Assembly: GCA_003013855.2 (NCBI GenBank)
Contig: ML058447.1
Coordinates: 3,224,001 to 3,288,000, forward strand
Direction of reading: 5' to 3'
DNA length: 64,000 nt
Origin: Liriodendron chinense
Taxonomy: Eukaryota > Streptophyta > Magnoliopsida > Magnoliales > Magnoliaceae
Positions within the stretch are counted from its first letter, which is position 1. The number at the start of each line of letters is the position of its first letter. The position numbers were made by a program, and so were the translations under genes. Under the pieces are notes generated by a model, which worked only from the letters and a program-made list of their open reading frames with translations, was not told the DNA's origin and did no database searches. Of this stretch, positions 46,821 to 58,628 are shown piece after piece.

Positions 46821-47314
46821 GGGACTGGAGCGGATTAAGTGTGTTTCCTAACAGTGGGGCCCATCTTGATATATGTGTTGTATATCCATACTGTCCATCA
46901 GTTTTTTCAGATTATTTTAGAGGGTGGTACAAAAAATAAAGCAGATCCAAGTCTAAAGTGGAGCACATCACAGGAAAAAGTGGTTACTGAACACCCACCA
47001 TTAAAACCTCCTAGGGCCCACCATAATGTTTATTTTCCATCCAAGTTAATAAGGTCATACAGATATGTATGAAGGTAAAAAAAAAAATCAGCTTGATCTA
47101 AAACTTTTGTGGCCCACAAGAAGTTTTTAATGGCCAATCACCAGTGTTTACTGTGGTGTGGTCCACCTAAGAGATTGATCTGCTTCATTTTTTATCTCAT
47201 GACCTTAAATGATATGGGAAGACGGATGGACAGCGCGGATATACAACAAATATATCAAGGTGGGCCCACGTCTAGGGAAACACCCACTAAAGTGTTACCC
47301 GGGTAACACCTGCC
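46821..47314. mobile_element. Mutator-type palindromic MITE, 494 bp
   Basis: Perfect 9-bp duplication GACCACAAC (46812-46820, 47315-47323). The left end is GGGACTGGAGCGGATTAAGT. The right arm has ACGGATGGACAGCGCGGATA, then GTGGGCCCACG, and a degenerate end. Confidence 0.88.
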
Positions 47315-47531
47315 GACCACAACAGCCATTGGTAGCTGCAAAGCCTGCAATTAAGGGGCTATCTTCAGTCCATCATTTTCAGGTGGGACCCACGTCTTCT
47401 GCCAATGGGAACACAAGGACTGTACACTTGTCGTATTCTCCGTCCTTTCTTCTTTCTCTGATGAATGGATAAGAGAGGACTCGGAGTGGCGTAGCATAGC
47501 ACCCAGCGCCGAATTCGTTACTAAGTGCTGC

Positions 47532-47850
47532 TGGAAAGGCTTTGTGGGCCATGTATGTGTTTTATTCATGCCGACTATCCATTTTCTTAGATCACTTTAG
47601 GGCCCACATAGCTGGAAAAATGGATGGACGGTGTAGATAAAACACATACATCATGGTGGGTCCCACGGAGCTTTTCAATGAGCTTTGGGCGTCAATCACC
47701 ATTGTTTCCTTTGGTGTGGTCCAACTGAGATTTGGATCTCCCTCATTTTTTGCACCATGCCTAAAATGAGATGTAAAAAATGGATGGAAGGCGTGGATAA
47801 AACACATACATCATGGTGGAGCCCACCGAGCTTTTCCAGACAGCACTTCA
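47532..47850. mobile_element. palindromic MITE, rearranged
   Basis: Contains a left arm (47545-47615) and two right arms in direct order. Each right arm has AAAATGGATGGA(C/A)GG(T/C)GT then ACACATACATCATGGTGG (47618-47668 and 47777-47822). It looks like fusion of two copies. Confidence 0.65.
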
Positions 47851-48017
47851 TACCGGCGACGGCGCTGTATGTCACACACTACGCAATCCGAGTCCAGATA
47901 AGAGGCCCCTTTCGTAACCCGCGGGCTACTGAATGAACTCGTAGTCCGTAGTTCGGCCATGGGCATGGATGAATGGAACCGTTCAAGAGGTAGGTCCCAC
48001 CACGAGCCATAGCAAAG

Positions 48018-48545
48018 GGAATCGGATTGCGTGCAGAGTTACTCCGCAACTCCGCACGCTCTTATCGTGGGGAGTAAACTCTGTTGGACCCACCTAGGAT
48101 GTATCTATTCTATCCATATGTTTTTACATCTCATTTTTGAGGTTGAGCCTAAAATTTAATCATATCAAAGTCTCAAGAAGACCATACCACGCCAAACAGT
48201 GGGGAATAATGATTTCCACCGTTGAAACCTTCCCAAGCCCTACAGTGATGTTTATTTGTCATCTAACCCGTTCATAAGATCACATGGATATGGATGAAGG
48301 AAAAACACAAATATCAGCTTGATCTAAAACTTCTGTGTCCTCTAAAAATTTTTCAATGGTAGACATTCAGTTCACACTTTTCCTGTAGTGTGGCCCACTT
48401 TAGATTTTGATATGCTTCACTTTTTGGCACCATACCTAAAATTTTCTGTTAAGATGGATGGACGGAGTGGATAAAATACGTAAATCATGTTGGGCCCCAC
48501 AGAGTTTATACATATCAGGACAATTACTCACTAAGCAATCCGCAT
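48018..48545. mobile_element. palindromic MITE family copy
   Basis: Ends GGGAATCGGATTGCGTGCAG and inverted TTACTCACTAAGCAATCCGC. Arms AGTAAACTCTGTTGGACCCA and inverted GGGCCCCACAGAGTTTA. Flanking duplication not seen. Confidence 0.8.
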
Positions 48546-48689
48546 GGCCTATCCATGATGAGGCCTACCTCCATAGAACTACTATTCATACATATCAGGA
48601 CAATTATCCTCGAGCCTAAAGTTTGCAAAATCGGGGCCAATAATTCAATTTTTCAGACCGTTGATCTGATGGACCCTAGCATGGACACG

Positions 48690-49105
48690 AGATCCCAAAA
48701 TATCTCCGCCGTCCATCCATTTTTCCAGCTCATTTTAGGGCATGAAGCAAAAATTTAGGCAGATCCAAATCTCAGGCGTGATACATGACAGGAACCCGTA
48801 GTGCTTGAACGCTTACCACTAAAAACTTTCAAAGGCCCACTTTAGTGTTTATTTGCCATCCAACCTGTTGATCAGGTCAGACAGACCTAGATGAAGGTAA
48901 AACACACATATCACCTTGATCCAAAATTTTTGTAGCCCCCAAGAATTTTGTAAGGGTCGTCGTTCAATCACCACTGTTTCCTATGGTGTGGTCCACTTGA
49001 GATTTGGGTCTGCATTATTTTTTAGCTTATGCCCTGAATTGATATGGCAAAATGGATGGACGGTGTGGATAAAACACATACATCATGTTGGGCCCAACAT
49101 ATCGA
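48690..49105. mobile_element. palindromic MITE family copy, ends degraded
   Basis: CCGCCGTCCATCCATTTTTC in the left arm pairs with AAAATGGATGGACGGTGTGG in the right arm, followed by CATCATGTTGGGCCCAACAT. Confidence 0.75.
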
Positions 49106-49239
49106 TCCCCAAGTGGGGGTGGGTGTACTATAAAAAAAAATAAAAATTGCTGGGCCCAACATACTTTTTCAGCAGCACACAGTACGTACGTGGTGTTGTG
49201 TGCTGCACTACGCAATCCGAGTCCATCTACACCATAACG

Positions 49240-50780
49240 TAGGGCTCACATCCACACCGTCCATACGGTGCACCCCTTTGAGATCACCCAGTGCCCAAAA
49301 ATTGCAAAAGCAACCCGCAAAGAACACGTGGGTCACGCCAAAGGGAACTCTTGGGATGGGATGGCCACCATTAAAAATTTTCAAAATTGTGTGTGGGGCC
49401 CACTTTATTTCTATATTCCATCCATCCCTTCATAATATTCTCCCAACCAGGATGAATGGTTGTCCTAAAAATCAGGCCATTTTTTTTTTATACTAGACCC
49501 TTCACCTCCATGTTGTCTGTTGGGGGATCACTGCTATGAAAACAGTATGGCAAATACTATCTTATTGTTATCGTTTTTTCAAAACAATGGAAAAGAGCCT
49601 AAAAGATAATAATCCAGTAAGCTTTAACCACGACTGGTAGAAAATCTTGGCCAAGATCCTAACTTCAAGGCTCAATAAGAAGTTTTAGGTATGACTTTGC
49701 ATGGTGTGGCCCACCTGAGGTTTGGATCGGCCTGATTTTTAGGCTTCAACTAGAGAATGAGGGTGTTCACATGATGGACGGAGTAGATTTCATTAAAAAT
49801 GATCATGGTGGGACGTTATATAGGAACTGACCCCCTTAGAATCCAGGAACACTTTACTTGCACTCAATAAATAAATAAATAATGACAGTAGATGCTGTTT
49901 GGATAAAAAAACAGCCAGGTGTGGGCCCCACAGGGGGCACATCACATGGTGCAGAATCACCACCCATTATAGATAAGGGATTGGGAGATCTAAACCCACC
50001 AGCACGTTGTGGTGGCACCATGTGCACCTAAGCGTGGAGGTTGAGTGGTCAGAATATGGGCAACACCTCTCCTTATTCAAATCCAATCACTTGCCTTTCT
50101 TTGTCTAGTGCGTGCCCCTTGCCGACTCTTCCAACTCCCTGCACCACTTGCATTATTCCAACTCCCTGCTCTTAAGCAAACCAATCACAATATTGTCCTG
50201 ATGTGCCATGTTGGATGGATGTAGGGCCTGCCGTTCAGCGATCCACTCTGTTAATCTGATGAGGCCCACTATGGATCGGCCGTGCCGCACACGTCTTCCA
50301 GATCGGATGATGTTCAGCCTTCCAAATTAAAGTGGCCTACAAATGGATAGTTGAGAAATAAGTGGTTTGATGGTGGAAAAATACGACCAAATGATTTTGA
50401 TGGTTAAGATGGGTTTCTCATCTACTACGATCCCCTCAGATCAATGGTATGGATTGCCGGATAATGGGCCCACTTGTACGGTATGGGATGGGACGTGCCA
50501 GGACCCTATAATTTTATTATTTTTCAGTGCAAGTTGCCAAAAGGTATTGCTATCTCACTGCTCTACGTAGGTTTTGTTTCCTTGTCGCTGTTTTGAGTCA
50601 CATGCGCACCCGCACCGGCTCATGCTTATCTGTAAAGGCAGTTTGGCCGCAGGAAGTTTACCTACTGTTCTAAGCGATCTAATCTCAAGTGGGCCCCACT
50701 TGTTTGTTTGCCTTTTTGAGAGTATTAGGTGCACATGACTATGGTGAGCCGTTGAAGTAATTCTTATGATGTAGGGTCAC
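49240..50780. other. intergenic, MITE fragments only
   Basis: Fragments of GTGGGGCCCAC-type repeats (49391, 49920 and 50690 regions) and a short (AATA)n at 49866-49883. No coding signal until the acidic-protein gene. Confidence 0.5.
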
Positions 50781-50785
50781 TAAAT

Positions 50786-50912
50786 GCCTACATATAGCCT
50801 TCCAGTATGGAAAGACAGGGTGCAAGTTCAAGCCCTTCTCTTCCCTTCCTCTCTCCGTACCTCTCTCATCTCTTTCGGTGGTCGTGGTGTTTGTTTTTCT
50901 TCTTTGTATAAC
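50786..50912 (+). promoter_or_regulatory. TATA-like element and pyrimidine-rich leader of the acidic-protein gene
   Basis: CTACATATAGCC lies at about 50788-50799. It is followed by a CT-rich stretch (CTTCTCTTCCCTTCCTCTCT region, 50836-50880) typical of plant 5' leaders. The spacing fits transcription starting near 50820. This is a sequence inference only. Confidence 0.4.
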
Positions 50913-51386
50913 ATGGCCTCTGTGTCAGCTGAAGGCTGGGAGTCTGTGGTGGCCTACAATACGCCTGAGATCGATGGTGCTCTTCTCATGGCCTTACTGG
51001 AAGAGTCCCAGGTCGAAGAGGCCGAGGATGACCGGCTAGGATGCGTGATGAGATCTCTTGAAGCTGAGATTGATCCCAACGTTATCGACGGCAGTGGTGG
51101 CCCAGTGCAAATGAATTACGATGATTGCATGGATTATGGATTTAACAGCGCTGGATTGGAGAACGGTGTGGATTGCTCGATGGCCATGTGTCGCATCGAT
51201 GACCCTTTTGACTGGGTGGACATGGGCATTGTGTCTGGGCCCCACTGTGATGGCATGGACCACTGGTACTTGGACACATGTACGGATGAAGTTGGGATGG
51301 TTGAATTTGGAGATGTAAGAGATTACTCTCCCTTTGATTATGGAGAAATCTCCATTGAGCATGAATATAGTCCCTTGTGGCAATAG
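50913..51386 (+). CDS. small acidic plant protein, unknown function
   Basis: Single-exon 157-residue product starting MASVSAEGWESVVAYNTPEI and ending EYSPLWQ. It is strongly acidic, with an N-terminal helix-prone segment (LLMALLEESQ, then RLGCVMRSLEAEI) and a Cys/Met/Asp-rich C-terminal half. I recognise no catalytic motif, signal peptide or membrane segment. Support for a real gene: an undisturbed ORF in transposon-rich DNA, coding-like composition, a TATA-like ACATATAGCC about 120 bases before the ATG, and a pyrimidine-rich leader. The frame is open 129 bases upstream to an ATG at 50784, but 50913 begins the conserved-looking acidic part and follows the leader. It may be one of the short plant-specific acidic families of unknown role; I cannot name it. 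Confidence 0.7.
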   Translation: MASVSAEGWESVVAYNTPEIDGALLMALLEESQVEEAEDDRLGCVMRSLEAEIDPNVIDGSGGPVQMNYDDCMDYGFNSAGLENGVDCSMAMCRIDDPFDWVDMGIVSGPHCDGMDHWYLDTCTDEVGMVEFGDVRDYSPFDYGEISIEHEYSPLWQ

Positions 51387-52559
51387 TCACCAGCCTTTCA
51401 AGATATACGGTTAAGGTGTTGCCACGTGTTCATACACGTCTTAAGAGATGTACTATTAGCCGTTGTATGTAAGTTACCCTTGCATGCAAGTTGATAGCAT
51501 ATAAATTTTAACACTAGCTACATCTGTGAAATTCTTATAATTATCTTTTCTTTCCTTTTTATTCTTTTTCTTTTCTTTTTATTTTTTTGTTTTCTTTTAA
51601 AGGTTAAAAATATCTGACCGATCGACCATACATTGCAAAAGGCCCAGTACACCAATAAGAATCTTGTGGTCCAGATTAGTTATTGGTGGAATCAGTAAGT
51701 CCTCCCTCAGATACCTTAGAACGATACGGAAAAAGGTTCAGACCTTTTGAAGGGCGCTGCAGAGAGTTGGAAAAGTTCTTTATAAATGGTGGGCCCACCT
51801 AATGAACTGCCTTGACTTTGCGTGTGTATACCACCATGGAACGGCACCAAAAGCTGTGGAGTCCGTTGGTGATCACATCTTCTAGTACAATCATGAAGGT
51901 GGTTGGATCTATAGCTTATGATGCAACTAGTTGCTTTGGACTCACGTAACTGTCCCATCATCGATCTAGACTGTACGTAACTGTCCCACGAACTAACGAT
52001 CCTGACCATCTAATTAATAAGAATGGACAGTGGATGATCAAAATCGAGCAGAAAAATAAAAAAAAAAAGTCCAGTCAAGTTGAAACATCTACTTGATGGT
52101 CCACTTTAGAGGTTAGGATTCTAGAGAAACATTTTGGCCAGATGGTTCTAACCATCCAATCCACGACTGGTAATACGGACGGCTATAACAAAAAGGACCA
52201 ATATTCCAAGGATCAAGGTCATCTGATTCGGGGGATTTTTGGTCTGTGGCCTGCCTATAGCAATATGTGATGAATGAACGATCCGTGTTGGGTACTGAAC
52301 TAATCCCATGCGTTCAAAACAACTAGCTGTCTGATAAAACTTCGTACCACTAGTTGTATTAGACATTTTCTCACGGGTCAAATTCCACACAACGTGATTG
52401 ATTGTGCATACCGGAGCAGATGGGCCATGGCCCAATTTGGGATGGGCCTGATTGGCCTGGCCCATTCTAAATGTTTTATTGGTCAGATCACACCAGGCCC
52501 AGCCTCTGTTTGGTAGGAACGTGCATTTCCTCATTGTAAAAAGCCTATGAAAAGACTGA
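51387..52559. other. 3' flank of the acidic-protein gene and intergenic DNA
   Basis: A T/C-rich stretch at 51543-51600 follows the gene. No other gene seen. The long minus-strand frame at 52148-52645 lacks a coding pattern and overlaps a MITE fragment. Confidence 0.5.
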
Positions 52560-52790
52560 TGTACATTTGCGGGCCCCACTATGATGTCTGTTACATATCC
52601 ATACTGTCCATTCATTTTACCGGAACATTTTAGGACGTGGGCCAAAAAATGATGCAGATCAGAAGCTCAAGTGGCCTACACCATAGGAAATCGTGGTAGT
52701 AAAAGGATTTTAACGGTAGGCATTCAACCCACTGTTTCGTGTGGCATGGTCCACTTGAGTTTTGGATTTGCCTCAATTTTGGGTGTAAAA
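52560..52790. mobile_element. palindromic MITE, left part
   Basis: CGGGCCCCACTATGATGTCT, CATTTTAGGACGTGGGCC, GATGCAGATCAGAAGCTCAA and CATGGTCCACTTGAGTTTTG follow the family order; the terminal right arm is missing. Confidence 0.7.
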
Positions 52791-53524
52791 AATTACATTG
52801 TAAATAATCATTACCTATATTTACAATTTTACATGTATTTACAGGGTGTAAATGCAGAACAAACCGGGACTAACTGCATCAATCGGTCCGATCTCTAGCT
52901 CTGCCTTTGCCCTAACCGGGCTTAGTCTTCCATATCCGGCTGGGCCAAGCAGGTTTTTTAGTAAAAGAGTTGGATGATCAAAGGTTTAAAATAGTTCATT
53001 CTAAGATCAAGGGTTTAAAACAGTCTAGTCTAAGACTTGGGTATCCTCCACTGTAGATTAGTACTATCGTATAACCCTACATTTGCATTATGAATCATAA
53101 AAACTGAGCTAGTCCAAGACTGAAGTGGCCCACACTACAAGTAACGGTGTAAAATCATGGCTAAAACTTCTACAGTCAGATGGTGCGGCCAGAGTGAGTA
53201 TTGAAATGTTCTAATTTTCCAAGAGCCCCTTATCCCTGTGGGCCACATCAAATGAATAAATTGGAGGTGGACCCCACAAACAATTTGGATGATTTTAATG
53301 GTGGGCATCCCTATCTCAGCCATTCCCCCTGGTGTAGCCCACCAGCATTTTGAATCAACCTGATTTTTATGCGCTTTTACAAACACAATGTTGCACCCAA
53401 TGGATGGAGTGGATCTCATCCACATGAAGGCGTGTTTTATCCACGTCAGTGAAAGGCACTCACGCTTATGATGGATACGGGATACCCGACGCCCATGGAA
53501 AAGCATTGGACTCACGTGTTGTGT

Positions 53525-53600
53525 TTAGATTTCAACCTAAAAGGTAAAGATTTTAAGTGTGTTTGGATTTCAACATAAAAGGTAAAGATTTCTTACACGA
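53525..53600. repeat. ~36-base tandem duplication
   Basis: GTGTTT(A/G)GATTTCAAC(C/A)TAAAAGGTAAAGATT occurs twice in a row. Confidence 0.85.
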
Positions 53601-53779
53601 AATTATGGTTTTGTTCTTTTCCCCTTAGGTTACACGCATGTACACATGACGCTTTTTTATCATTAGTGGGAGAACAGGTACACCTTGCCAGGCACAATTC
53701 GTTTTTTTGGGCAAGTCACCCAGCATTTTCATTCGTTTCGTTTCGCACGCTAGTTACCTACAGTGGTTACTTCCCTAAC

Positions 53780-53980
53780 TTGAGGAGACGGCTTAATTTT
53801 CATGAAATCCACACTGTCCATAACATGCATTGCTCTTGAAAAAAAATCCGAAAATCACACTAATTTCTTATAGTGTACTTTCTTAAGGAGACGGCTTAAG
53901 CATATCTGATGATTTTTTCTTTAGCCGGTAGAAAAATTCATTGGAAAATCTTACTAATTTCTTATAGTGTGCTTTCTTAA
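53780..53980. repeat. ~100-base direct duplication
   Basis: GGAGACGGCTTAA(T/G) and ACTAATTTCTTATAGTGT(A/G)C then TTTCTTAA each occur twice. CACTATAAGAAATTAG on the minus strand resembles CACTA element ends. Confidence 0.65.
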
Positions 53981-54159
53981 AAAAAAATTAATAGTGGATT
54001 CCACATTATTGGAAGGTTGATTAGGCAATCATCAATGATATACATCGTTCGATCATTGATCGGGGACTTGATAAAGCGATCTACAGTGGTTTCCACCGTT
54101 CGACAATGGATTCGAGGTTAATCGGACGGTCGACAGCACTTTGTATTGTCCAATCCGCT

Positions 54160-55219
54160 CTAAGTTTTTGTGACGACAATTGCAACTCGTCGTAAAAAAT
54201 TTGACTATTGGCGACAATTTCAAATATCGTCGTAAATAGTATACCTTTTTGTGATGAAACTACATTCATCGCAAATAGTTTAAATTAATTTTTTTACAAT
54301 GAGTTTAACCAATTGCTGTTAAAAGCCATTTTTGTGACAACTTTTGTGTCTTCACAAAATATTACTTTTTGCAACGACAATCAATTCATCGTAAATAGTG
54401 GTTTTTTGCAACAATGGTTGAAATTTGTCCTAATAAGTATTTCCCGCCCTTGCAAAAAAATTTGCACGATAAGCTATTACGACGACAATTGTAGCTCGTC
54501 GCAAAAAAGTTGACCATTCATGACGATTTGAAATGTCATCGTAAATAGTTTACCTTTTGCGATAAAACCACACTTGTCGCAAATAGTCTAAATTGATGTT
54601 TTTACGACGAGTTTAACTAGTCGTTGCTAAAAGACTCTTGTTGCGACGACTTTTGTGTCGTTACAAACAATCACTTTTTGCGAGGACACCTAATTCGTCG
54701 CAAATAGCGGCTTTTGTGAAAAGTATTTCCCACCCCACAGAAAAATTCGAGCGATAAGTTTTTACGATGACAATTGCAGCTCATCGCTAAAATGTTGACT
54801 ATTGGCAACGATTTTAAATGTCATCGCAGATAGTTTACTTTTTACAATAAAACTACATTCGTCAATAATAGTCTAAATTAGTGTTTTTGTGACGAGTTTA
54901 ATAAGTCGTCGTTAAAAGGCACCTAATTCGTCGTAACTAATGGCTTTTTACAATGACGTTTGAAACTCGTTACAAAAAGTATTTCCCACCACATAATTTT
55001 CAGTTGAAAAATTCACACGAAAGTATTTGTGACAAGTTTTTAAGACGAGAATTGCAACTCGTCGTAAAAAAGTTGACTATTGGCCACGATTTGAAAAGTT
55101 ATCGCAAATAGTCAATTTTTTCTATGAGTTAGAATGTCGTCATAAAAAATTGACTTTTTGCAACAGAATTAGACTTATCGCTAAAAAAGTCATCGCAAAA
55201 AGTCTAAATCGTTGTAGTG
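54160..55219. mobile_element. CACTA-type (En/Spm) terminal region with sub-terminal repeat array
   Basis: About 3.5 copies of a 275-310-base unit starting at ~54170, 54480, 54767 and 55040, each beginning GACGACAATTG(C/T)A(A/G)CTCGTCG. Inside each unit the short motif TCGTCG(T/C)AAATAG and its inverse recur about every 40-60 bases. The right edge is CGTTGTAGTG (55210-55219), the inverse of a CACTACAACG terminus. No transposase; the left terminus was not found. Confidence 0.75.
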
Positions 55220-55224
55220 CATGT

Positions 55225-55600
55225 AAAACTTGCTAACTCAACTTGAAACTCAATTGAGTCAACTTGACTCAAAAAGATTCGAAGCTGATTATGGAACTTA
55301 GTACTGGGCCTAACTCGGATAGACTTATCAAGTCAACTCAGCAACTCAGTAGACTTGACTTGACTTGCTTGATTACGTTGTAGGATTTTATAATAGAAAT
55401 AATAATCTTGGGAAGGGGATTCAAATGCTAACCTCGACTGAAGGAAGTAGCTAGCTTTGTCGATGAAGCATGGGTAATGTAGTTACTTTTGAGTTACGTA
55501 CATTCAAAGTTAATTTTTTTAAATGTTTATTAATATTCATAATAATTTAAAATAATTAAATATTCGAGTCGAGTCAGTTCAAGTCTTCGAGTCAATGCCC
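55225..55600. mobile_element. possible hAT-like MITE rich in GACTTGA motifs
   Basis: Repeated CAACTTGA/TCAAGTC and GACTCGAGT-like motifs at both sides. Ends not resolved. Confidence 0.3.
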
Positions 55601-55659
55601 TAATTTTTTTAATATTGTGATTTATGGGTAATGCTTTCATCCTAATGAGGCATATTAGT

Positions 55660-56640
55660 TGGATGGATTTGATGGAATATAAATACTGTGGTGGGCCTCA
55701 TGCGAAACTAATGGTAAGCATTCCATCTCCACTCTTTCTTATGGTTTGGCCTACCTAAGTTTTGGATTGTAATGATTTTAGGGTTCAATATGGTTAACAT
55801 GAGGCTGCTATCTGATGGACAAGTTGGATACTTCGAAAATCTTACTTGTTACAGTTGAATTAAACACGAGGCCACATGTGTTAACGAATGACCCATATTT
55901 GACCAAACGTGTGTAATTAGAATAGTGTTGGGTATGTCAGAGTCACACTTAACTCGAGTTCGATTGAACACTTGCGACCCTAGGCACCAAATCAGTCGTA
56001 GGATCAGACCTATGAAGGTTGATTTGACTGTCCAGCCACTAAGGTGTAGTGATCGGGCAATTTAGAAGGGGAGGGTTAGTCATTCTGAAGATGATCTTTT
56101 TGCATTGAGTTAAGGATTTTTCTTTCAATGATGATCACGATCCAGAGGTTTCTCAATAATGCAATAATAGATTAAAAGAATTAAAAATAAAGGTTGATAG
56201 TTGATTTTATTAATTTATAACGAAGGTCAGTATAATCAGCAAGAACATAAAATAATAAGAGAAAAAGAAGAAGAAGATAAATACCTGCGATTATCTGTTT
56301 GGACAAACAATCGAGGTGGATGGCCAGCAAGATGTGGCTAGGGTGATCAAACTTGGTTGATTGAGATTTGGTTATGATAGGTTGTGGGTATTTACACTAC
56401 TCTCCGATGTACTGCAGCGATGACGCTAGATAGTATAGAACTAAGTTATGCTAAACTTCGAACTTTTTGCATCGGAGCTGGACAAAAGTATGAGGGATCT
56501 AAAGCTAAAACTAAAATAAGATTTCATTAGCGTTATGAGAGATTGTATGTGATGGCTCGGTTGGTGCTATGAGCTCTCCCTCGTGTGCTCGTTATATAGA
56601 TTGGGAGGGTGATAGTCTGTATTGAGGTCTCCTTGCCAAT
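55660..56640. other. intergenic, MITE and LTR-like fragments
   Basis: 55690-55780 resembles the palindromic MITE interior (GTGGTGGGCCTCATGC, TATGGTTTGGCCTACC). 56220-56620 is AT/GA-rich like an LTR but unpaired. Confidence 0.35.
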
Positions 56641-56785
56641 GTTTTTTTCTTACACACACACACACACCCCCACATATATTCACGCACTCACACCACAGTG
56701 GGATTTCACTACAATGGGTACTCGAACCCATGACCTCATGTTGAAATTCTTGCGAGTCTACCATCGAGGCATGAGTTAGGACCCG
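56641..56785 (-). mobile_element. tRNA-derived SINE, copy 2
   Basis: The minus strand carries CTCATGCCTCGATGGTAGAC (A-box) and GGTCATGGGTTCGAGTACC (B-box), then ATTGTAGTGAAATCCCACTG, a (GT)n stretch and an A-run. High similarity to 43372-43505 over the tRNA-like head. Confidence 0.82.
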
Positions 56786-57504
56786 TCCCCTTCCCAACTT
56801 GGGTTTCCTTATTGATGCAAAGATCCTTAAAGGTTATTACATTAATTTGTATTCCAGTCGGACACAGATTCCTCATTGCATTCATTTCCCTCTAATTGAG
56901 AGAAATTCGCTTCTCGTACTTGTATAGGCATCGTGAAAACATGAATCATCTCTGGGTTTTTTTTTCTTCAATTTTAGCATGATTATGTGAGATAGTCTTC
57001 TCAAACATATTCGAATTGTGGTGGATTTCCTATCTCGAGGGTTTTTATGAGCTTGTTGAGCACGTTTCTTGAACCCACGTGTCACTGTGTCATTCATGTG
57101 AGGGCCATATGTCCTTTGTCTAGTATCTCATTTGCAGACGTGTATATAGCTCTGAGCCATTCTACTTTTAACAGGTAATATGTCGTCAAAGAATATGGGG
57201 TGAAAAATATCCTCGAGGCACAAGTAGAATTTCGTTCATCATTTATACATGGTGCCATCACCCTGCGGTATCTCATTAGTCCGCATAGACACACCAGGAT
57301 AGGTGTAAACACCACCCTCATGGCTCAGGATTTGCACATTAACATTAATAGGTGACTAAGGCGTGTATGCAAGGGCTGCTGTTTCAATAATTTCTTTCCC
57401 AGGTTCATTCTCGCAGCTAGGAGATTTACTAGAATGAATTTTCAAAGAAATGCAATAAATACACTGGGACAGAAAATTTTGGTTCCTTATTAAGGACGCA
57501 AACT
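56786..57504. other. intergenic, no gene seen
   Basis: No coding or repeat ends recognised. Confidence 0.45.
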
Positions 57505-57513
57505 ATTTATATG

Positions 57514-57984
57514 GGGAGCCGATTAGGGGTTACCCCGGGTGTTACCCTTGCTGTGTGGGCCCACTTTAATGAATGTGTTGTATATAACCATGCCGTCCAT
57601 CCCTTTTTTCAGATCATTTTAGGACATGATCCGAAAATTTAAGCATATCAAAATCTTAAGAGGCCACACCATTAGAAACAGTGATGAATGACCATTGAAA
57701 ACTTTTTATGTGCCACAAAAGTCTGGTTGACCTTATCAACAGGTTGGATGGAAAATAAACATTCAGCGGGCCCTAGGAAGTTTTTAATGGTGGGAGTTCA
57801 ATCCCCACTGTTTGTTGTGGTGTGGTCCACCTGAGAATTGGATCTGCTTAATTTTTAGGTCCACATCCTAAAATGGGCTGAAAAAATGGATGCACGGCGT
57901 GGATATACAACAAATCATCAAGGTGGGCCCCACGGTAAGGGTAACACCCACTAAGGTGTTCCTGGGTAACACTAATCCACTCCC
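57514..57984. mobile_element. Mutator-type palindromic MITE, 471 bp, upstream of the PPR gene
   Basis: Ends GGGAGCCGATTAGGGGTTAC and inverted GGGTAACACTAATCCACTCC. Flanking 9-mers (A/G)TTTATATG at 57505 and 57985 match at 8 of 9. Arms GTGTGGGCCCACTTTAATGA and inverted CATCAAGGTGGGCCCCACGG. It ends 645 bases before the PPR start codon. Confidence 0.9.
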
Positions 57985-57993
57985 GTTTATATG

Positions 57994-58628
57994 ATAGCGT
58001 TCTTTTGGATTGGGATGCTCCAAGAATCTCTCTCATTTAATGTTTCAATCCTTCGATCCCAACTATACAAATCAAGACCCATCATATAAACGGTCCGGAT
58101 CATTTTATTTATTTACACTCTCACTGTGAATTTTGGCTTATCCTCCATCAAACATTGGGCCAGCAGTTAGGACGGTGTGGATTTACATACAGCAGTGCTT
58201 TTATGAATGGTGAAGTAGCAAGAGGGGGTATAATCGGAACCGTGGAAAAATAAAAATAAATAATGTAGCGTTTGGGTCCTTACTGGCTTTTTATTCTCTT
58301 TCTTTTTGTTCTTTTCAGACTGGAAGCCTAACCTTTGATTTGTGCTTGTTTAATTTGGGCCGCTGATTATTTCATTTTGGACCGTCTATTTGATGTCCAC
58401 GAATCGACCATTTAGAACATCAGTCTATTGCGGCCATGAGTGTATAACCCATCTAAAGTGGGGCCCACAATTTGGACGGTTTCAATTGCATGTTTAACAG
58501 TATACATATTAGAATTTAGAGTGAATAAGTATGACTCTTCAAGCATAGTTTTCCCTCCAACGGTTAAATATTCAAATATCCGTTGCCTCCAAATACTCCA
58601 CACCTATGAAAGAACTCCAACCTTTTCT
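57994..58628 (+). promoter_or_regulatory. 5' flank of the PPR gene
   Basis: No obvious TATA box. The frame of the PPR ORF is open back to 58440, but this part (GTGGGGCCCACAATTTGGAC) resembles repeat sequence rather than protein. Confidence 0.3.

Noticed and set aside
52148..52645. 165-residue open frame on the minus strand
   Set aside because: It has no domain pattern and overlaps a palindromic MITE fragment at its start. The composition is that of repeat DNA.
58440..58628. N-terminal extension of the PPR protein
   Set aside because: The open frame covers repeat-like upstream DNA, and the residues do not look like PPR or a transit peptide. The Met at 58629 fits better.
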